DNA from: an uncultured Maritalea sp.
GTDB lineage: Bacteria > Pseudomonadota > Alphaproteobacteria > Rhizobiales > Devosiaceae
DNA: 15,981 bases
Assembly (NCBI GenBank): GCA_913055925.1
Contig: CAJXLH010000025.1
Location: forward strand, 1-15,981
Direction: 5' to 3'
The translations under genes were made by a program, and so were the position numbers. This document shows, piece by piece, positions 14,321 through 15,981 of this stretch. The notes under the pieces were generated by a model that had not been told where the DNA came from, did no database searches, and was given only the letters and a program-made list of their open reading frames with translations. Numbering within the stretch: position 1 is the first letter of the stretch; every line of letters begins with the position of its first letter.

Positions 14321-15060
14321 AGCGAAAAGTCTTCGCCCAAATAAACACGCCGCGCTTCTTCGTTGGCGGTGATGTCTTGTGGCTGACCTTGGATCATCAC
14401 TTGCCCGCCATGGATGATATATGCGCGGTCGACCAGCCCCAATGTTTCGCGCACATTGTGATCGGTGATGAGAACGCCAATGCCCTTGTTGGTCAGCTGA
14501 CGCACCAGCCCTTGAATTTCACCAACTGCAATTGGGTCGACACCAGCAAATGGCTCATCGAGCAGCATGAATTTGGGGTTGGCTGCGAGGGCGCGTGCGA
14601 TTTCAACACGTCGTCGTTCTCCGCCGGAAAGCGCTAGGGCATCTGAATTGCGAATATGGGTGATCGAGAATTCTTCCAAAAGCTCATCAAGCCGCTCATT
14701 TTGCCGCTTTCGGCCTTTCACATGGCCCTCAAGGATGGACAAAATATTGCCCTTAACGCTCATGCCGCGGAAAATGGATGGCTCTTGTGGCAAATAGCCA
14801 ATGCCTAGCCGTCCGCGCTGAAAAAGCGGCATTTTGGTGATGGGCGTGCCATGCAGCAATATCTCACCCTGATCGGGCGCCACAATGCCCATGATCATGG
14901 AAAAAACAGTTGTCTTACCGGCGCCATTGGGGCCAAGCAATCCCACCGCTTCGCCCTGATTGACCGCGACAGACACCTCTCGGATAACCGTTTTCTTGCC
15001 ATAGGATTTGGCAAGGGAGTGAGCGACAAGCCAGCCTGTTGGGTCAATGGATTGGGTCAT
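14317..15060 (-). CDS. lptB: LPS export ABC transporter ATP-binding protein LptB
   Basis: LptB is the cytoplasmic ATPase of LptB2FG, which extracts lipopolysaccharide from the inner membrane and drives it along the LptC-LptA bridge to the outer membrane. Walker A is GPNGAGKTT at 43-51, the Q-loop Gln is in YLPQEPSIFR near 92, the ABC signature LSGGE is at 144-148, Walker B FMLLDEP ends in catalytic Glu169, and the switch His is 201 in ITDHNV. The FAGVDPIAV stretch and the C-terminal VYLGEDFSL are typical of LptB. The length of 247 residues is normal. It follows lptA with three bases between stop and start, in one operon with lptC and lptA. Its stop overlaps that of the convergent CYTH gene. 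Confidence 0.97.
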   Translation of the reverse strand: MTQSIDPTGWLVAHSLAKSYGKKTVIREVSVAVNQGEAVGLLGPNGAGKTTVFSMIMGIVAPDQGEILLHGTPITKMPLFQRGRLGIGYLPQEPSIFRGMSVKGNILSILEGHVKGRKRQNERLDELLEEFSITHIRNSDALALSGGERRRVEIARALAANPKFMLLDEPFAGVDPIAVGEIQGLVRQLTNKGIGVLITDHNVRETLGLVDRAYIIHGGQVMIQGQPQDITANEEARRVYLGEDFSL

Positions 15061-15063
15061 AAA

Positions 15064-15561
15064 TCAGTTCCCGGAACCAAAGACGGCGGTGACCCGTCCG
15101 CTTTGTCCGTCAGCGCCAACAAAGCGCGTGGTGTCATTTTTGAGATCGACCACCATCTCCGCGCTGTTGACCACATCGCCATTGGCTTTTTGGGTGGTTT
15201 GCACATTGCCAATCATGCGCAAGATTTTGGTTTTTGGATCATATATGCCGTAATCGGAGGTTGCGGTTTGATCGGGTTGCTCAATACGTATGCCGCCATC
15301 TGCCGTCACCTCTTTAAGATCTGATGTGCCCGATTGGCCATATAGCGCAATCACACGTGGCGCCCAAAGGGTGAAATTGACCTGCTTCACCACCACGCCG
15401 CCGGTAAAGGTGGCTTTGCGCGCGACTTCGTCAATTTCAAACACATCGCCGGTAATCTCAACGCGCCCCGAATCTTGTGCCGGTGCCATATTGGCACCAA
15501 TGCTAAGAGCCGTGACTAATGAGAGTGCCAAGGCGGTTCTGAAAAGAGTTTTGCGGTTCAC
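15064..15561 (-). CDS. lptA: LPS transport periplasmic protein LptA
   Basis: LptA forms the periplasmic beta-jellyroll bridge that carries lipopolysaccharide from LptC to LptD. A signal peptide of about 28 residues ends APA before Gln29, followed by an OstA-type domain: VEITGDVFEIDEVARKATFTGG, VVVKQVNFTLWAPRVIALYG, VTADGGIRIEQPDQTATSD, then MIGNVQTTQKANGDVVNSAEMVVDL. The length of 165 residues is ordinary. The start is a GTG that shares one base with the lptC stop (TAGTG), so translation is coupled to lptC. This start gives a complete signal peptide. It is followed by lptB after three bases. Confidence 0.94.
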   Translation of the reverse strand: MNRKTLFRTALALSLVTALSIGANMAPAQDSGRVEITGDVFEIDEVARKATFTGGVVVKQVNFTLWAPRVIALYGQSGTSDLKEVTADGGIRIEQPDQTATSDYGIYDPKTKILRMIGNVQTTQKANGDVVNSAEMVVDLKNDTTRFVGADGQSGRVTAVFGSGN

Positions 15562-15981
15562 TATTGCGGTTCCTCATCCATCACCAATGTGGCGTTGGTG
15601 AAACGCCAATATTGTCGACCAGCATCGTAAAACATTGTGTCAGCATCAAGTTGCGTGCCATCGGCAAAGCGAAATTTCACGCCATCATTGCCGTAGAATT
15701 TTTGCGCTTTAGTGTCCGCAACGCCGCTACCTATTTGTCCTTCGTCGCCTTTACTTGAAATGATGTCGATCAGGGTTCTTAGCGTCAAGACTTCGGTGGA
15801 GAACAAATATTCTCCCTCGTCAGAGGTGGCGCGGGTGACAGTTTCGTCGGCAAAGGTGAAAACGCCCAACATTTCGGTCAGGAAAACCTTGTCTTGGTTG
15901 CTGAGTTCAGAAGCCGCCTCTTTGGCGGTGAATACATAATTTCCGCCGTCCGCCATGGTGCCGCGAGCCCTCGGCGCATCG
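15561..15981 (-). CDS. lptC: LPS export protein LptC, C-terminal part
   Basis: LptC is the membrane-anchored periplasmic protein that receives lipopolysaccharide from LptB2FG and passes it to LptA. The frame stays open to the right edge of the window (the codons before Met at 15956 read Asp-Ala-Pro-Arg-Ala-Arg-Gly-Thr), so the N-terminal anchor is outside. About 139 residues are visible, with the repeated beta-strand pattern of the family: YVFTAKEA, GEYLFSTEVLTL, AQKFYGNDGVKFRFADGTQLDADTMFYD, and the closing YWRFTNATLVMDEEPQ. Identification rests on this pattern plus the position directly before lptA and lptB. The TAG stop overlaps the GTG of lptA by one base. Confidence 0.87.
   Translation of the reverse strand, partial: DAPRARGTMADGGNYVFTAKEAASELSNQDKVFLTEMLGVFTFADETVTRATSDEGEYLFSTEVLTLRTLIDIISSKGDEGQIGSGVADTKAQKFYGNDGVKFRFADGTQLDADTMFYDAGRQYWRFTNATLVMDEEPQ

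Noticed and set aside
14851..15324. 157-codon plus-strand frame across lptB and lptA
   Set aside because: It is antisense to two well-identified genes and shows no recognisable domain.

Overview
The window is chromosomal DNA from an alphaproteobacterium. The strongest evidence is the block lptC-lptA-lptB ... rpoN ... hpf-ptsN on the minus strand, with a small heat-shock protein and a DUF1150 gene converging on it. This arrangement is typical of Hyphomicrobiales (Rhizobiales) and relatives; the order is an inference. Base composition is moderate except for one AT-rich gene at about 9.7-10.75 kb. No rRNA, tRNA, CRISPR array, transposase or integrase was seen.

Left part (1-7.3 kb). The 3' end of a TRAP transporter small permease gene overlaps the large permease gene by one base (plus strand). 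A bidirectional terminator separates them from minus-strand genes. The first is a COG0523 (CobW/ZigA-type) metallochaperone GTPase whose promoter overlaps a perfect 10-3-10 palindrome resembling a Zur box, so it is probably a zinc-starvation gene. Next are the protein AMPylase SelO, which appears to use a TTG start, and a two-gene unit with a family 2 glycosyltransferase followed by an orphan DppA-like periplasmic binding protein.

Centre (7.3-9.3 kb). A small heat-shock protein gene (Hsp20) and a DUF1150 gene follow a very clean RpoH (sigma-32) promoter and a leader of roughly 90 nt. The leader has a ROSE-like UUGCU/Shine-Dalgarno arrangement and a possible 10-codon upstream ORF ending one base before the Hsp20 ATG. 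They converge on ptsN (EIIA-Ntr) and hpf (long ribosome hibernation factor), between which lie two short hairpins.

Right part (9.3-15.98 kb). A non-coding stretch of about 400 bp and an AT-rich orphan gene lie between hpf and the rest of the cluster. The orphan protein has a C-terminal R-x4-H motif like that of HEPN RNases. Upstream are an MFS transporter gene, apparently co-transcribed with rpoN, then rpoN (sigma-54), a CYTH-domain (CyaB-like) gene on the opposite strand, and lptB, lptA and the C-terminal part of lptC. The lpt genes supply the LPS export bridge and its ATPase. RpoN and PtsN are the nitrogen-related sigma factor and phosphotransferase regulator usually found together, and Hpf silences ribosomes in stationary phase. 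The insertions between lptB and rpoN and between rpoN and hpf are the accessory part of an otherwise conserved block.

The most notable observations are the HEPN-like AT-rich orphan, the Hsp20 leader, the putative Zur operator, and a TRAP large permease with both an apparent short in-frame deletion in a conserved segment and a long two-helix insertion.
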